Of a DNA stretch of 64,000 nt, positions 26,249-35,540 are shown piece by piece. A program made the translations under genes and the position numbers. Source of the DNA: Mucilaginibacter mali. Its GTDB lineage: Bacteria; Bacteroidota; Bacteroidia; Sphingobacteriales; Sphingobacteriaceae. Position 1 is the stretch's first letter. Each line of letters begins with the position of its first letter. The DNA lies in contig NZ_CP054139.1 of NCBI RefSeq assembly GCF_013283875.1, positions 3,534,001 to 3,598,000 on the forward strand, in the 5' to 3' direction. The notes under the pieces were generated by a model. That model had not been told where the DNA came from. It saw only the letters and a list, made by a program, of their open reading frames with translations, and did not search any database.

Positions 26249-27286
26249 TTAATACTGCCACAAATCCAATTCCCAGTCCATTAAAGTTTTCTTAATGCGT
26301 TGCGATTCGTATAAGCGATCAATCCCTTGGGCGTAATCCTTGATACGTTCGTCTTTATTGTTCGATTGTTTTACCACATAGGCAGTAAACAGGCGTTTCA
26401 TAAACACGTCATCGAAACTAAGGCCGGTGGCATCGTTGTCGCGGTTCACCACTTCTTTAGTAGCCAATACCTGGCGGGCCTCAGGAAAGTAGATCCAAAA
26501 TGCCGGTTGCAGGTCAAGTTCAACGCCCGGAGTAGCTTTAGGTTTGATCAACGGCGCGATACCAATAATACGGGGTTCAAATACCGAACGTTGTTTGTCA
26601 AACATCCAGTCTTCCTTTATCCTGAAGCGCACGATGCTATCCGGATTAAATTCGCCGGCTACCATGTTGCTTTTAATTACGTTATTAAGCGAGTCGCGTT
26701 TTTCCACCAGCGAACTATCTGCCATGCGGCCTTTAGCTTCTTCGGGTTTTAAGGGTTTGGTGAACATGTCGCCTCCCGGATCATCTTTGGTCGGGTTCGG
26801 GTCATAAGCGGTTAACTCACCGGCCATAACGGCATCCATCAGCACATCTATCAACCTCGATTTTGGCGAAGCCAGGTAAGTGTTTGATTTCTCGCGCACA
26901 TCTATCTCCTGCCAAAGGCGTTTAGAAAACACCACATCCGATTCGCGAAGGTTTGCGTAAGGCGTAACACGCGCACTCAGGATATTGGATTTCTTATAAT
27001 AACCATCCAGCGGCCTTTCAAAAGGTTTGGCCGGCACGGCAGCTTGCTTTTTGGTAGTATCGGTTACCGATGGCTGTTGCTGTACAGGCGGTGGCACCGG
27101 TTTATTAGCCGCGTTATTATTAGCAGCCTGCTGCGTGGTTGAGCCGGCGTTTTTTATCCCGGCGTTTTTATTAGGAGCAGTTGTTTTTTTGCCCGGTGTT
27201 TTTGCACCAGCCTTTGGCTTAGCCTTTTGTGCAAAAGCTGCCACACTAAGGGTGCAAAGTAAAATAATTAAAAGCTTCTTTTTCAT
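26249..27286 (-). CDS. gldN: Gliding motility/T9SS protein GldN
   Basis: Periplasmic partner of GldK in the outer-membrane ring of the type IX secretion system. 345 aa with a signal peptide (MKKKLLIILLCTLSVAAFAQ), a low-complexity Lys/Ala/Gln/Pro linker (about 21-90), then the GldN core: YYKKSNILSARVTPYANLRE, VVFSKRLWQEIDVREKSN, EDWMFDKQRSVFEPRIIG and ATGLSFDDVFMKRLFTAYVV. Its gene begins 7 bases after gldM and ends the gldKLMN cluster before a strong terminator. Confidence 0.95.
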   Translation of the reverse strand: MKKKLLIILLCTLSVAAFAQKAKPKAGAKTPGKKTTAPNKNAGIKNAGSTTQQAANNNAANKPVPPPVQQQPSVTDTTKKQAAVPAKPFERPLDGYYKKSNILSARVTPYANLRESDVVFSKRLWQEIDVREKSNTYLASPKSRLIDVLMDAVMAGELTAYDPNPTKDDPGGDMFTKPLKPEEAKGRMADSSLVEKRDSLNNVIKSNMVAGEFNPDSIVRFRIKEDWMFDKQRSVFEPRIIGIAPLIKPKATPGVELDLQPAFWIYFPEARQVLATKEVVNRDNDATGLSFDDVFMKRLFTAYVVKQSNNKDERIKDYAQGIDRLYESQRIKKTLMDWELDLWQY

Positions 27287-27293
27287 ATGCTTC

Positions 27294-28823
27294 TTAATTA
27301 GCTGATAATACGATACCGCCTATATCTTGTTGCACCCCATCGGGGCCAACGGCGATAATGTTTGTAAATACTACAGTAGTACCGGGCGTAACGGTGTTTA
27401 AAGCCGCCTTAATATCGGGCGATAATAAACCACTGTTGCCGGTTTTCTGAATAGGGTCCTGCCTTGGTTTAATTACCAGCAGGTTAAAGCGTACAACGTT
27501 AAATTTAGCGTCGAAGTCAAAACCTTTTAATTCGGCAAAGATCCTATCCTGCGACTTGATATTAGCTGAACTTGTAGTACCCGTGGTTTTTCCTGCAAAT
27601 TGCGGTATAGGAGGCGGAATGCGTTTGGTACGGAATTCGGTACTACCCAACACCTGTACCTTACCACCGCCAATATCGCCGGATACAGTAACGGTAGCCT
27701 TGCCGATATTGCTAACGGTAGCGGTATAATGCCCGGCCGAACCAGATAATTCACCGCCTTCAATGCTCACTTTCAGTTTTTCTTTAGCTATACCCGGGGC
27801 AGATACCGATATCGGGTTTGGAACGCCGATGTATAGTACATTCATCTTATCGGGCGATACTACAGCCGATGGCTTGGCAACCTGGTAAGTTTGTGGCCCT
27901 GTGTTGTATGTTTTCGAAGTACCGTCTGTTTGCTTAACGGTAACGGTGCCTGTCCAGGTATAAATCCCTTCTTTGCTGGTTACTACAGTGTATTTACCTT
28001 TACCTTCAGTTGTTGGTAAAATACTACCACCTACAGCCACTACGGGATTTGATTTTGAATCTGACGCTGTCAGGAATACTTCCGCGGTATAAGGTTGCCC
28101 TGCTATTACATAGCTACTTGGCGCCACGGCTACCGCATTAAATTTATCAAGCGTTACCAAAGCCTGATCCATCTTGCCAAAGATCTTTTTAACGATCTCG
28201 GTCTCGGCATTCTTGGTATCGGCTTGTATCTTTGTTAATACAGTTAAGCCCGCTGTTAGTGGCGTGCCGTCGCCAAAGTTGGCATCTTCCCATGAGGTAA
28301 CTTTACCACCGATCTTCTGGTCTTCGGCGTTAAGGGTAAAGGTGACACTTCCCTGATCTTTAGTATTTAACAAGCTGATCAGTTTTTGACGGGTGTCTAA
28401 AATTTTCTCTTTCAAAACCTTCGCCTTACCTTCAGTTATCATCATACGTGGAGTAATATCCAGGTCCGAACGTTTGGTCACATCCTTCGTCAAGGTGTCA
28501 ATATCTTCACCCTCTTTTATCATTTGCTGTTTCAGATCCTCTACATATTTATTCAGATCATCAGCATATCCCTTTGCCATTTTAGCGGTATCTAAAATAG
28601 GCTTAGCCCTTACAGGCGATTCTTTTAGTTTTGTTGATTCGAATGTAGAAAACAGCTGATCCAAACTTGCCTGCGAATTATTTTTAGCAGTGTCCATGCT
28701 GTTGCGCAGGTTCCTGAACGCGTTCAATACAGAATCGGATACGTTTAATGCCAACATAGCGATCAGCACCAAATACATGATGTTGATCAATTTTTGACGA
28801 GTTGTTTCTTTACCTCCGGCCAT
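27294..28823 (-). CDS. gldM: Gliding motility/T9SS motor protein GldM
   Basis: Forms with GldL the proton-driven motor that powers type IX secretion and gliding. 509 aa: one N-terminal inner-membrane helix (KLINIMYLVLIAMLALNVSD) and a long periplasmic arm of helical then beta-domains (SFVDS-like helix region, VVSPDKMNVLYIGVPNPISV, then RIPPPIPQFAGKTTG) ending in IAVGPDGVQQDIGGIVLSAN. Length and ends match the family. The gene lies 44 bases after gldL. Confidence 0.96.
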   Translation of the reverse strand: MAGGKETTRQKLINIMYLVLIAMLALNVSDSVLNAFRNLRNSMDTAKNNSQASLDQLFSTFESTKLKESPVRAKPILDTAKMAKGYADDLNKYVEDLKQQMIKEGEDIDTLTKDVTKRSDLDITPRMMITEGKAKVLKEKILDTRQKLISLLNTKDQGSVTFTLNAEDQKIGGKVTSWEDANFGDGTPLTAGLTVLTKIQADTKNAETEIVKKIFGKMDQALVTLDKFNAVAVAPSSYVIAGQPYTAEVFLTASDSKSNPVVAVGGSILPTTEGKGKYTVVTSKEGIYTWTGTVTVKQTDGTSKTYNTGPQTYQVAKPSAVVSPDKMNVLYIGVPNPISVSAPGIAKEKLKVSIEGGELSGSAGHYTATVSNIGKATVTVSGDIGGGKVQVLGSTEFRTKRIPPPIPQFAGKTTGTTSSANIKSQDRIFAELKGFDFDAKFNVVRFNLLVIKPRQDPIQKTGNSGLLSPDIKAALNTVTPGTTVVFTNIIAVGPDGVQQDIGGIVLSAN

Positions 28824-28867
28824 TCCTTATCAATGTTACTTTATGATGTAAATACTAAAACTTTGTA

Positions 28868-29680
28868 TTAGGTGCGTGGCTGGTTCATTGCCGATAACAT
28901 ATTACCATAAACCGAATTTAACGATGCCAGGTTCTTAGCTAAACGGCCAACTTCTTCTTTAAACTGTTTCGAATCTTCCATCGACTCGTTAAAGTTGCGC
29001 ATGGTAAGATCCAGGTTAGAGTAGAACTTGTTCATCGATTTCAGGTGCGCGCTCGAATCCTGTAACTCCAATTCGTATACGGCGTTAAGTGCGGACAGGT
29101 TTTTGGCTAAGCTATTCACCTGATCGTGGTAAGCTTTCGAATCGATGTTAGAGTTAGCCATTTCACTAAGGTTGGCCGAAGCCTTCTCGAACGCTACGCT
29201 CAGGCTCTGGTAGCCTGCGCTTGCCGATTTCATGCTCGCTGCAAATTCGTTAGTAGCCATACCTGCATCGGCAACTTTTGAAATTGACGATACGGTAGTA
29301 CCGAAACTACGTAAGCCATCGCCCAGGCTACCTATCAGTTCCGGGCCAATTTTAGCATCAGCCAGCATCTTATCTAATGCTGCTGTTGATGATGGAGCAG
29401 ATCCGCCACCAATGCTTTTTGCCGATGATGCTGGCAGTTCGCCATCATAATCGTCGCGAAGTTCAGGATACACACGTTCCCATGCCAAATCTTCGCCGGG
29501 TGCAACAAAGCCGGTAATAAAGAACAGGGCTGCTTCAGTTATTAAACCCGCCTCTATCCATGTATCACCTCCGTGCATGTGCAATATTTTCATCATTGCA
29601 CCAATAATAACCACACTCGCCCCCCATGATATCAGCGTGTGTAAAACTCTCGTAGCAGTAAGTTTCTTTTTGCCAGCCAT
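28868..29680 (-). CDS. gldL: Gliding motility/T9SS motor protein GldL
   Basis: Inner-membrane motor subunit working with GldM. 270 aa with two N-terminal membrane helices (VLHTLISWGASVVIIGAMMK and AGLITEAALFFITGFVAPGE). The Glu in TEAALFF is the acidic residue expected in the second helix for proton coupling. A long cytoplasmic coiled region follows with repeated Asn/Leu/Ser patterns (SLAKNLSALNAVYELELQDS, RLAKNLASLNSVYGNMLSAM). The start follows gldK by 54 bases. Confidence 0.95.
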   Translation of the reverse strand: MAGKKKLTATRVLHTLISWGASVVIIGAMMKILHMHGGDTWIEAGLITEAALFFITGFVAPGEDLAWERVYPELRDDYDGELPASSAKSIGGGSAPSSTAALDKMLADAKIGPELIGSLGDGLRSFGTTVSSISKVADAGMATNEFAASMKSASAGYQSLSVAFEKASANLSEMANSNIDSKAYHDQVNSLAKNLSALNAVYELELQDSSAHLKSMNKFYSNLDLTMRNFNESMEDSKQFKEEVGRLAKNLASLNSVYGNMLSAMNQPRT

Positions 29681-29734
29681 AAAATTTTTTGAAAAGTATT
29701 TTTGATTAAGTTTTTAAACTACTGATGATAAAGA

Positions 29735-31066
29735 TTAGCGCCTGTCTTTAATATCGCGGCCCAGGAACGAAGAAACGCAACGGAACCCGATGTACGATTT
29801 AGCAGAATCCTGGTATTCGAAGGTGCGTGATGAGTTTTGCAGGAAATAACCTATATCCTTCCACGAGCCACCTTTTACTACTTTACGTTTCAACACTTCC
29901 GGATCGGTAGCCTTTGCTTCAACACTGTAGGTTGGGGCTAAGTCATGCACAAAAGATGGTGCCGATTCGTCGAAAGTTGAACTTGTCCACTCGGCTACGT
30001 TACCGGCCATGTTATACAAGCCGTAATCGTTAGGGAAATACGAGCGTACGTTTACGGTATAAGTACCACCGTCATCGGTATAATTACCACGGCCGGGTTT
30101 GAAATTGGCCATTAAACAGCCTTTGGCGTTTTTAATATAAGGGCCGCCCCATGGGTAATCGGTACCTATCCTGCCACCACGCGCAGCGTATTCAAACTCG
30201 CCCTCGTTTGGCAGCGAATATGGCTGGCGGTGCGATTTTGACTGACCAATTTTATCTTTATAAGCATCGTTATAGCGTGAGCGCCAAATGTTGAAGGCAC
30301 GTGCCTGCCGCCAGGTAACACCCACAACAGGGTAGTTACGATAGGCCGGGTGCGAGAAGTAGCCCTGCACCATCGGTTCGTTGGCGGCGTACGAGAAATC
30401 GCCCAGCCAGCACAGTGTATCCGGGTAAACCGGAACGGTATCGCGCAGGATGAAATCAGAACGTTTTTTGGTTTTATCGTTGCGGTAATTGGCCGCGTCG
30501 CGTAAGATCAGTGTAGAATAATTGTACTTTAACAGGCGTACATCCACTTCATCACGGTCGAAAACACGGTCATCGCCCTGGTAAAACATACCCTGCAATT
30601 TACCCAAATTAGGGTTTACTTTGCCTTTAGCGTTACGCCAGATAGGGTTGCGCGAAACTTTATTCCAATCGATGTATTTGTGGGTTGCCTGCGCATTTGC
30701 AGCAGCACCTTTAGGCTTAATGTAGTAAGAGTCGTCGTTAAGGTAATTGGTAATGGCTATCGAGTCGCGCACCCAGGTTACAAACATTTTGTATTGCGCG
30801 TTGGTGATCTCGGTTTGATCCATGAAGAAAGGGGCGATGGTAACCTGCTTGTTTTGAGTGATTTGCGCAAAGGTTACATCCTGATCTGTTTGTCCCATTA
30901 AAAAAGATCCGCCGGGTATATAAACCATTCCGTAAGGTATTTCGGCACGGAATGATCTTTGTGCCGGTGGCCTGATCTCCCCTCTGCTGGCATCGGCCCC
31001 TTTGGGTCCGCACCCATACATACCCGCACACACCAGTAGCACTAATAGAAAGTATATCTGCTTCAT
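29735..31066 (-). CDS. gldK: Gliding motility/T9SS lipoprotein GldK
   Basis: Outer-membrane ring lipoprotein that pairs with GldN. 443 aa, with a lipoprotein signal (YFLLVLLVCAGMYGCG) and a formylglycine-generating-enzyme-like fold (GMVYIPGGSFLMGQTDQDV, FFMDQTEITNAQYKMFV, YSLPNEGEFEYAARGGRIGT, NMAGNVAEWTSSTF, VVKGGSWKDIGYF). GldK proteins use this fold structurally rather than catalytically. The ATG at 31066 is preferred to a TTG 4 codons earlier. First gene of gldKLMN. Confidence 0.95.
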   Translation of the reverse strand: MKQIYFLLVLLVCAGMYGCGPKGADASRGEIRPPAQRSFRAEIPYGMVYIPGGSFLMGQTDQDVTFAQITQNKQVTIAPFFMDQTEITNAQYKMFVTWVRDSIAITNYLNDDSYYIKPKGAAANAQATHKYIDWNKVSRNPIWRNAKGKVNPNLGKLQGMFYQGDDRVFDRDEVDVRLLKYNYSTLILRDAANYRNDKTKKRSDFILRDTVPVYPDTLCWLGDFSYAANEPMVQGYFSHPAYRNYPVVGVTWRQARAFNIWRSRYNDAYKDKIGQSKSHRQPYSLPNEGEFEYAARGGRIGTDYPWGGPYIKNAKGCLMANFKPGRGNYTDDGGTYTVNVRSYFPNDYGLYNMAGNVAEWTSSTFDESAPSFVHDLAPTYSVEAKATDPEVLKRKVVKGGSWKDIGYFLQNSSRTFEYQDSAKSYIGFRCVSSFLGRDIKDRR

Positions 31067-31183
31067 TTTAAAAATCAAATCGATTAAATACGCAATAGCA
31101 TTAATTAGCCCCCGAATATATTAATTTTGAGTAATTAAATTATAAAAATGTTTTATTAATTGGCAGGATATCGTTAAAAAGAA

Positions 31184-31220
31184 CAAAATAAATAGCAATT
31201 TATTGTGTCCATCTGCCAAA
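31184..31220 (-). promoter_or_regulatory. Candidate gldK promoter
   Basis: On the minus strand, TTTGG (31216-31220) lies 21 bases before TATTTATTTTG (31184-31194), whose last 8 bases fit the Bacteroidota -7 consensus at 7 of 8 positions. It sits about 120 bases before the gldK ATG in an AT-rich gap. Confidence 0.3.
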
Positions 31221-31265
31221 TTATATATTAGCACTAAACCCGCAGTTACGTTACGGCTTTATACG

Positions 31266-31296
31266 AACATAGCCGAAAATAAGTTTCGGCTATGTT
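31266..31296. other. Hairpin between hemD and gldK
   Basis: AACATAGCCGAAA (31266-31278) pairs perfectly with TTTCGGCTATGTT (31284-31296) around a 5-base loop. It is 55 bases after the hemD stop. There is no clear T-tract on either strand, so it may be an mRNA-stabilising structure, weak terminator or protein site. Confidence 0.5.
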
Positions 31297-31350
31297 AAAA
31301 TATCGATTGAAAAAGACTGTATCTTACTACAGCCCACTGGTTTATTTTTG

Positions 31351-32109
31351 CTATTTGTTTACCTGCTTGATATACTGCTCAATAGCCATCGTCATGGATG
31401 GGGCATTAGGCGTTGGGGCAGGGATGTCCAATATCAAACCGGCTTCAAGCAGGGCTTTGTGCGTAGTTGCACCAAAGGCTGCAAGGCGGGTGTTATTCTG
31501 CTTAAAATCGGGAAAGTTTTTATATAGCGACTGGATGCTGCTTGGGCTAAAGAACGCGATGATATCGTAAAACACCTCGGCCAGGTCGCTCAGGTCGCTG
31601 CATACGGTACGGAACAATACCGCGGGGGTAAAATTGTAACCGTTATCCAGCAAAAACTTCTGGGTTTCCTCGGCTGCAACATCGCTGCACGGGTACAGGA
31701 ATTTTTCGGCGTGGTGCTTCTTCAATACCTCGGCCAGATCGGCAGCGGTTTGTTTACCGAAGAAGATCTTACGCTTACGGTACTGGATATATTTTTGCAG
31801 GTACAGCGCGATATTTTCTGTCAGGCAGAAATATTTCATATCTACCGGCACCTCAAAGCGCATTTCTTCGCAAATACGGAAAAAATGATCGGCCGAGTTG
31901 CGGCTGGTAAATATCACGGCTGTAAAATCGGCCAGGTTAATTTTCTCTTTACGGAAAACATTGGCAGGTACACCTTCAACATGGATAAAAGACCTGAAAT
32001 CTATCTTCAGGTTATACTTTTTAGCCAGTTCGGTATAAGGGTTCTTATCGTTCTCTGGCTTGGGCAAGGTAACCAGGATGCTTTTAACCTTTTTCTTTCT
32101 ATCTTCCAA
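31351..32109 (-). CDS. hemD: Uroporphyrinogen-III synthase
   Basis: Cyclises hydroxymethylbilane to uroporphyrinogen III in heme/tetrapyrrole synthesis. 252 aa with the two-lobed HemD pattern: SILVTLPKPENDKNPYTELA, DFTAVIFTSRNSADHFFRI in the first lobe, FLYPCSDVAAEETQKFL in the hinge, and IIAFFSPSSIQSLYKNFPDF with AAFGATTHKALLEAGL in the second. HemD is poorly conserved, but these are good landmarks. It follows a DUF4271 gene by 29 bases and precedes gldK at 284 bases. Confidence 0.85.
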   Translation of the reverse strand: MEDRKKKVKSILVTLPKPENDKNPYTELAKKYNLKIDFRSFIHVEGVPANVFRKEKINLADFTAVIFTSRNSADHFFRICEEMRFEVPVDMKYFCLTENIALYLQKYIQYRKRKIFFGKQTAADLAEVLKKHHAEKFLYPCSDVAAEETQKFLLDNGYNFTPAVLFRTVCSDLSDLAEVFYDIIAFFSPSSIQSLYKNFPDFKQNNTRLAAFGATTHKALLEAGLILDIPAPTPNAPSMTMAIEQYIKQVNK

Positions 32110-32138
32110 CTTATGTTTCTTCTAACGTTTACCTGATA

Positions 32139-33104
32139 CTATATATTCAGCGCCTTTATTAATATCAAAACAGGGCAAATTTCGAGGGCACAAAGATAGA
32201 TAAATAAATAAAATTTATGAAATCTAAAATTCGAAATTATATTTACGCTGCTTCGCAGGTACTGCCACACAAATATCACAATGGTTAAAACAAGCGCCAC
32301 GCCCAAAATAACCGGGGCAAACTTTGCCGGCAACAGGCAAAAGCACAATGTTAAAGGCAAAAAAACAAAGGCGATGTTAAAATAGGTAAGGTACAGGATA
32401 GAGATATATTCGCCTACTACTTTGTTTACATCAAAAATAAAACCGATGAGCCTTAACACCAATAATTTAAGCGCGAAAAGCACCACGATAATAACTGATA
32501 ACGAAACAAATAGCTGGAAGCCTGATATGGGATAATACCTGCCTTTTACTACCGATACCTGGTAAATAAACAAGCCCGATATTAGCCCGAATAAAACAAA
32601 CAGGGCCAAAAAAGCGCGCGAATTGAGCAGGCTTTCCTCTTTACCGGCCTGCACCGACCGCTTGTTATAAAACGAATGAAATACAATGGCGATATCCTTA
32701 TCCATCACCATGTTCACAATGCCGGTATAGAGCACCAGTACAACAATAACCCCGATGATCCAGGGGTCGCGTTGCTGGCGGGCGCTCCCCTCCTTAACTA
32801 TACTGGTTGATTTAAAGTGGACATCCAAAAAACCATAGCCGTGATATACCAGATTGCTATCCTTTAAAATGGCAACCATCAGCATATTGACGCGGTTAGA
32901 ATCGGGGTACCGGATATACTGCGTGGCCACCGAATCGTCGATAAACTTTTGCCGGGCAGCCATTGCCGCCGCTACCGAATCGATAACATGATTGCCGGGG
33001 CGATGATAACGGTTAGTATCGGGCTGCTGAATTGCACCGGTATCCTGTGCTAAAGCCTGCAGGCAAAGGGTTAAACAAAAAACACACAGCACTAATAAAC
33101 GCAT
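32139..33104 (-). CDS. DUF4271 membrane protein
   Basis: 321 aa from the ATG at 33104 (a TTG 7 codons earlier is less likely). A signal peptide (MRLLVLCVFCLTLCLQALAQ) is followed by a polar region and about seven hydrophobic helices (for example PWIIGVIVVLVLYTGIVNMV, FLALFVLFGLISGLFIYQV, YLFIYLCALEICPVLILIKA). This is the DUF4271 architecture. Function is unknown. It is located next to hemD and close to gldK, which suggests co-expression with the T9SS genes; this is inference. Confidence 0.82.
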   Translation of the reverse strand: MRLLVLCVFCLTLCLQALAQDTGAIQQPDTNRYHRPGNHVIDSVAAAMAARQKFIDDSVATQYIRYPDSNRVNMLMVAILKDSNLVYHGYGFLDVHFKSTSIVKEGSARQQRDPWIIGVIVVLVLYTGIVNMVMDKDIAIVFHSFYNKRSVQAGKEESLLNSRAFLALFVLFGLISGLFIYQVSVVKGRYYPISGFQLFVSLSVIIVVLFALKLLVLRLIGFIFDVNKVVGEYISILYLTYFNIAFVFLPLTLCFCLLPAKFAPVILGVALVLTIVIFVWQYLRSSVNIISNFRFHKFYLFIYLCALEICPVLILIKALNI

Positions 33105-33239
33105 ACGGAGGACTATATCGGCCAAACTGACTTACGCTTGCAAAGGTAAGCAATTAGTATTTAAGTCGCCGTTTTTTGCGATTGCCGTATGTTATGCTTT
33201 TATAAAATAGATCTCATTTAACCGGGAAACGGCTAACGA

Positions 33240-33428
33240 TCAGGCGGCTAATTCAATATCATGTACCGATAGCATTTTAACTTCGCCCTGGTAGGTTACC
33301 CATATATCCAGCCAGCCGCTGCTATCGTATCCTAAAAAGGTCATATATGGTTCTTCTTCTCTAAAGCCGTCAAAGTGATTGCCTATGTATCTCAGCATGT
33401 CGCCTTTACTCATGTGTTGTTTGCTCAT
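33240..33428 (-). CDS. Small cytoplasmic hypothetical protein
   Basis: 62 aa, no signal or membrane helix. The sequence MSKGDMLRYIGNHFDGFREE and LGYDSSGWLDIWVTYQGEVK is rich in acidic and aromatic residues and looks like a small beta domain. No family recognised. Divergent from the gene at 33725 across about 300 bases that contain a 20-base direct repeat. Confidence 0.5.
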   Translation of the reverse strand: MSKQHMSKGDMLRYIGNHFDGFREEEPYMTFLGYDSSGWLDIWVTYQGEVKMLSVHDIELAA

Positions 33429-33566
33429 AGTTTTTGTTTGTTAAGTTTATAAAACCCATACAGAAAAGCCTGCCACTTTACCGCTGCGATGCAAGGGTAA
33501 ACCATAAGATCAATAAAATGAACCGGATAGCAAGCTTGTTAATAGCAACACCCGTATCCGCAAATT

Positions 33567-33604
33567 GTTGCGTTTATCCACAAAGTGTTGCATAACTCCA
33601 CAAA
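33567..33604. promoter_or_regulatory. Direct repeat with exact 20-base period
   Basis: GTTGC-N6-CCACAAA occurs twice, starting at 33567 and 33587, so repeats lie two helical turns apart. The first copy overlaps a perfect DnaA-box word TTATCCACA (33574-33582); the second does not. It lies about 120 bases upstream of the gene at 33725. It looks like a site for a dimeric DNA-binding protein. The rest of 33429-33724 shows no gene. Confidence 0.4.
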
Positions 33605-33724
33605 AGGCAATTTACTGCAAAAACCCTAAATAACTGATTACCTGAATATTAATAATATATCAAATTTTTGGTACAGTTATGCCAACATGCTTAACATATT
33701 TCAAAACATTAAATAATAACAACT

Positions 33725-34039
33725 ATGAAAAAAGTGATCTTAGCCGCTGCGGCATTAGCTATGGTAGGCCTTACAAAAGTTAAAGCAAATTCAATTTCTC
33801 ATAACCAGCATGTTGCCGTTGTTGCCAGCCAGGACAGCGTGCAAAAAACGCCTGTTAAGTTAGAAGATCTGCCCACACCTGTAAAAACCGCTTTGGCAAG
33901 CGAAGCACTTAAGGTTTGGACCCCCACTTCGGCCTTCCTGGTAAAATCGGGCACTACAGAATACTACCAGGTGAACGTTAAAAAGGATGCCGAGGAAAAA
34001 TATATCAAGTTAGACAAAGACGGAAAAGTTGTTCAATAG
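33725..34039 (+). CDS. Small secreted PepSY-like protein
   Basis: 104 aa with a signal peptide (MKKVILAAAALAMVGLTKVK, probable cleavage after KAN). The mature part contains VKLEDLPTPVKTALASEALK and YYQVNVKKDAEEKYIKLDKD, resembling the small beta-lactamase-inhibitor/PepSY-like domains common in Bacteroidota periplasmic proteins. Function not known. No partner gene is adjacent. Confidence 0.6.
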   Translation: MKKVILAAAALAMVGLTKVKANSISHNQHVAVVASQDSVQKTPVKLEDLPTPVKTALASEALKVWTPTSAFLVKSGTTEYYQVNVKKDAEEKYIKLDKDGKVVQ

Positions 34040-34148
34040 ACTTCGCGCTTACGCTTATTGGCAATAATTTTAAATCTGACGAAATACAAAAGCCGGGATA
34101 TTAGCCCCGGCTTTTGTATTTTTGCAAGCTACCTACATGCTACCCGCT

Positions 34149-35486
34149 ATGGCTAACATACTGCTTGTTGAAGACGATACCACCTTTGCTCAAATGCTTA
34201 CCTTTTTTGTTGAAAAGCATGGACATAAAGTGCAAAGCGCCCAGCGCATTAAAGACGCCTTTAAACTACAGCAGCAACATACCTATCAGCTGATACTACT
34301 GGATTACCGCCTGCCTGATGGAACAGGCTTAGATCTGCTGACCCAGATACGCGAAACAGGATCTGCAATACCTGTGATCATTATGACCAGCTTTAACGAT
34401 GTGCGCACGGCCATCCGCGCTATCCGTTCGGGTGCATCGGAGTATATCACCAAGCCGGTAAACCCCGATGAGTTATTGATGGTGATGAACGAGGCCCTGG
34501 CCGATAAAAAGCCCGCGGATACAAAATCGGATACGAAACACCCTCAATTTATACGCGGCAACAGCCCCTATGCCGATAAACTGCACGAATACATTAACCT
34601 GGTTGCCCCAACCGATATGGCCGTATTGGTACAAGGCGAAAGCGGTACCGGCAAGGAATACGTAGCCCGAATGATCCACCAAAACAGCAAGCGCGCCGAT
34701 AAGCCATTTATAGCTATCGACTGCGGGGCGTTATCGCGCGACCTGGCAGCCAGCGAGTTGTTCGGCCATGCAAAAGGGGCTTTTACCGGTGCTGCTGCCG
34801 ATAAGAAAGGCCTTTTTGAAAGTGCCGATGATGGCACCCTGTTTATGGATGAAATAGGCAACCTGAGCTACGATGTGCAGGTAAAACTCCTAAGGGCGCT
34901 ACAGGAAAAAGTGATACAGCCCCTGGGCAGCAACCGGACTATCCCCGTAAATGTGCGCATCATTGCCGCTACCAACGATGACCTGCTGAACAGCATCAGC
35001 GCCGACAGCTTCAGGCAGGACCTTTACCATCGCGTTAACGAATTTAAGATCCAACTATCGCCCCTGCGCGAACGGGGCAACGAACTGGATAACTTCATCC
35101 GGCATTTTATCCAGCTATCCAACGCGGAGTTAGGCCGGCAGGTACAAAACATTTCGCCCGAGGCAATGGAAGTATTGCATCGTTACGACTGGCCCGGCAA
35201 CCTGCGCGAACTGAAGAACGTGATCAAACGTATGGTGTTGCTCACCACGGGTGAAACAGCCGGAGCCGCCGCCCTGCCCGATGAAATGCTGTGGAGTACC
35301 CCGCCCGACCAAACGCCGATTGCCGCATCCCCCGAATCTGATCTGAAAGCCCGGAACGAGGTAAACGAAAAAGCGCTGATACAAAAAACCCTGCAACAGG
35401 TAAAATACAATAAATCAAAAGCGGCCAAACTGCTTAATATCGATAGGAAAACGCTTTATAGTAAGATGGAACGATACGGGTTGTAG
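34149..35486 (+). CDS. Sigma-54-dependent response regulator (NtrC-type)
   Basis: 445 aa from the ATG at 34149 (MANILLVEDD); two earlier in-frame Mets (34122, 34137) precede the conserved receiver start. Receiver domain with phospho-acceptor Asp52 (LLDYRLPDGTG), AAA+ domain with Walker A GESGTGKE, the sigma-54 contact loop GAFTGA, Walker B (LFMDEIG) and a C-terminal Fis-type helix-turn-helix (NKSKAAKLLNIDRKTLYSKM). It activates sigma-54 promoters after phosphorylation. It converges with the hybrid kinase at 35766-38264, the obvious partner candidate. Confidence 0.93.
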   Translation: MANILLVEDDTTFAQMLTFFVEKHGHKVQSAQRIKDAFKLQQQHTYQLILLDYRLPDGTGLDLLTQIRETGSAIPVIIMTSFNDVRTAIRAIRSGASEYITKPVNPDELLMVMNEALADKKPADTKSDTKHPQFIRGNSPYADKLHEYINLVAPTDMAVLVQGESGTGKEYVARMIHQNSKRADKPFIAIDCGALSRDLAASELFGHAKGAFTGAAADKKGLFESADDGTLFMDEIGNLSYDVQVKLLRALQEKVIQPLGSNRTIPVNVRIIAATNDDLLNSISADSFRQDLYHRVNEFKIQLSPLRERGNELDNFIRHFIQLSNAELGRQVQNISPEAMEVLHRYDWPGNLRELKNVIKRMVLLTTGETAGAAALPDEMLWSTPPDQTPIAASPESDLKARNEVNEKALIQKTLQQVKYNKSKAAKLLNIDRKTLYSKMERYGL

Positions 35487-35497
35487 CTGACTACAGG

Positions 35498-35540
35498 TTA
35501 TGGCACCCTCTTTCCGCGCAGCGGAGAGCGGGTGCCCGGG
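35498..35540. repeat. GC-rich inverted repeat after the regulator
   Basis: GGCACCCTCTTTCCGC pairs with GCGGAGAGCGGGTGCC, with a 2-base bulge. It is related in word use to the CTCTCCTCTGGAGAGGG element at 56740-56770. It may end transcription of the regulator, but there is no strong T-tract. Confidence 0.5.

Noticed and set aside
31266..31296. Hairpin as a terminator of hemD
   Set aside because: The stem is perfect but there is no T-tract on the minus strand; kept only as an unexplained structure.
33574..33582. TTATCCACA as an origin of replication
   Set aside because: A single DnaA-box word is expected by chance (another is in nadE at about 8402-8410); no cluster, no dnaA or dnaN nearby.
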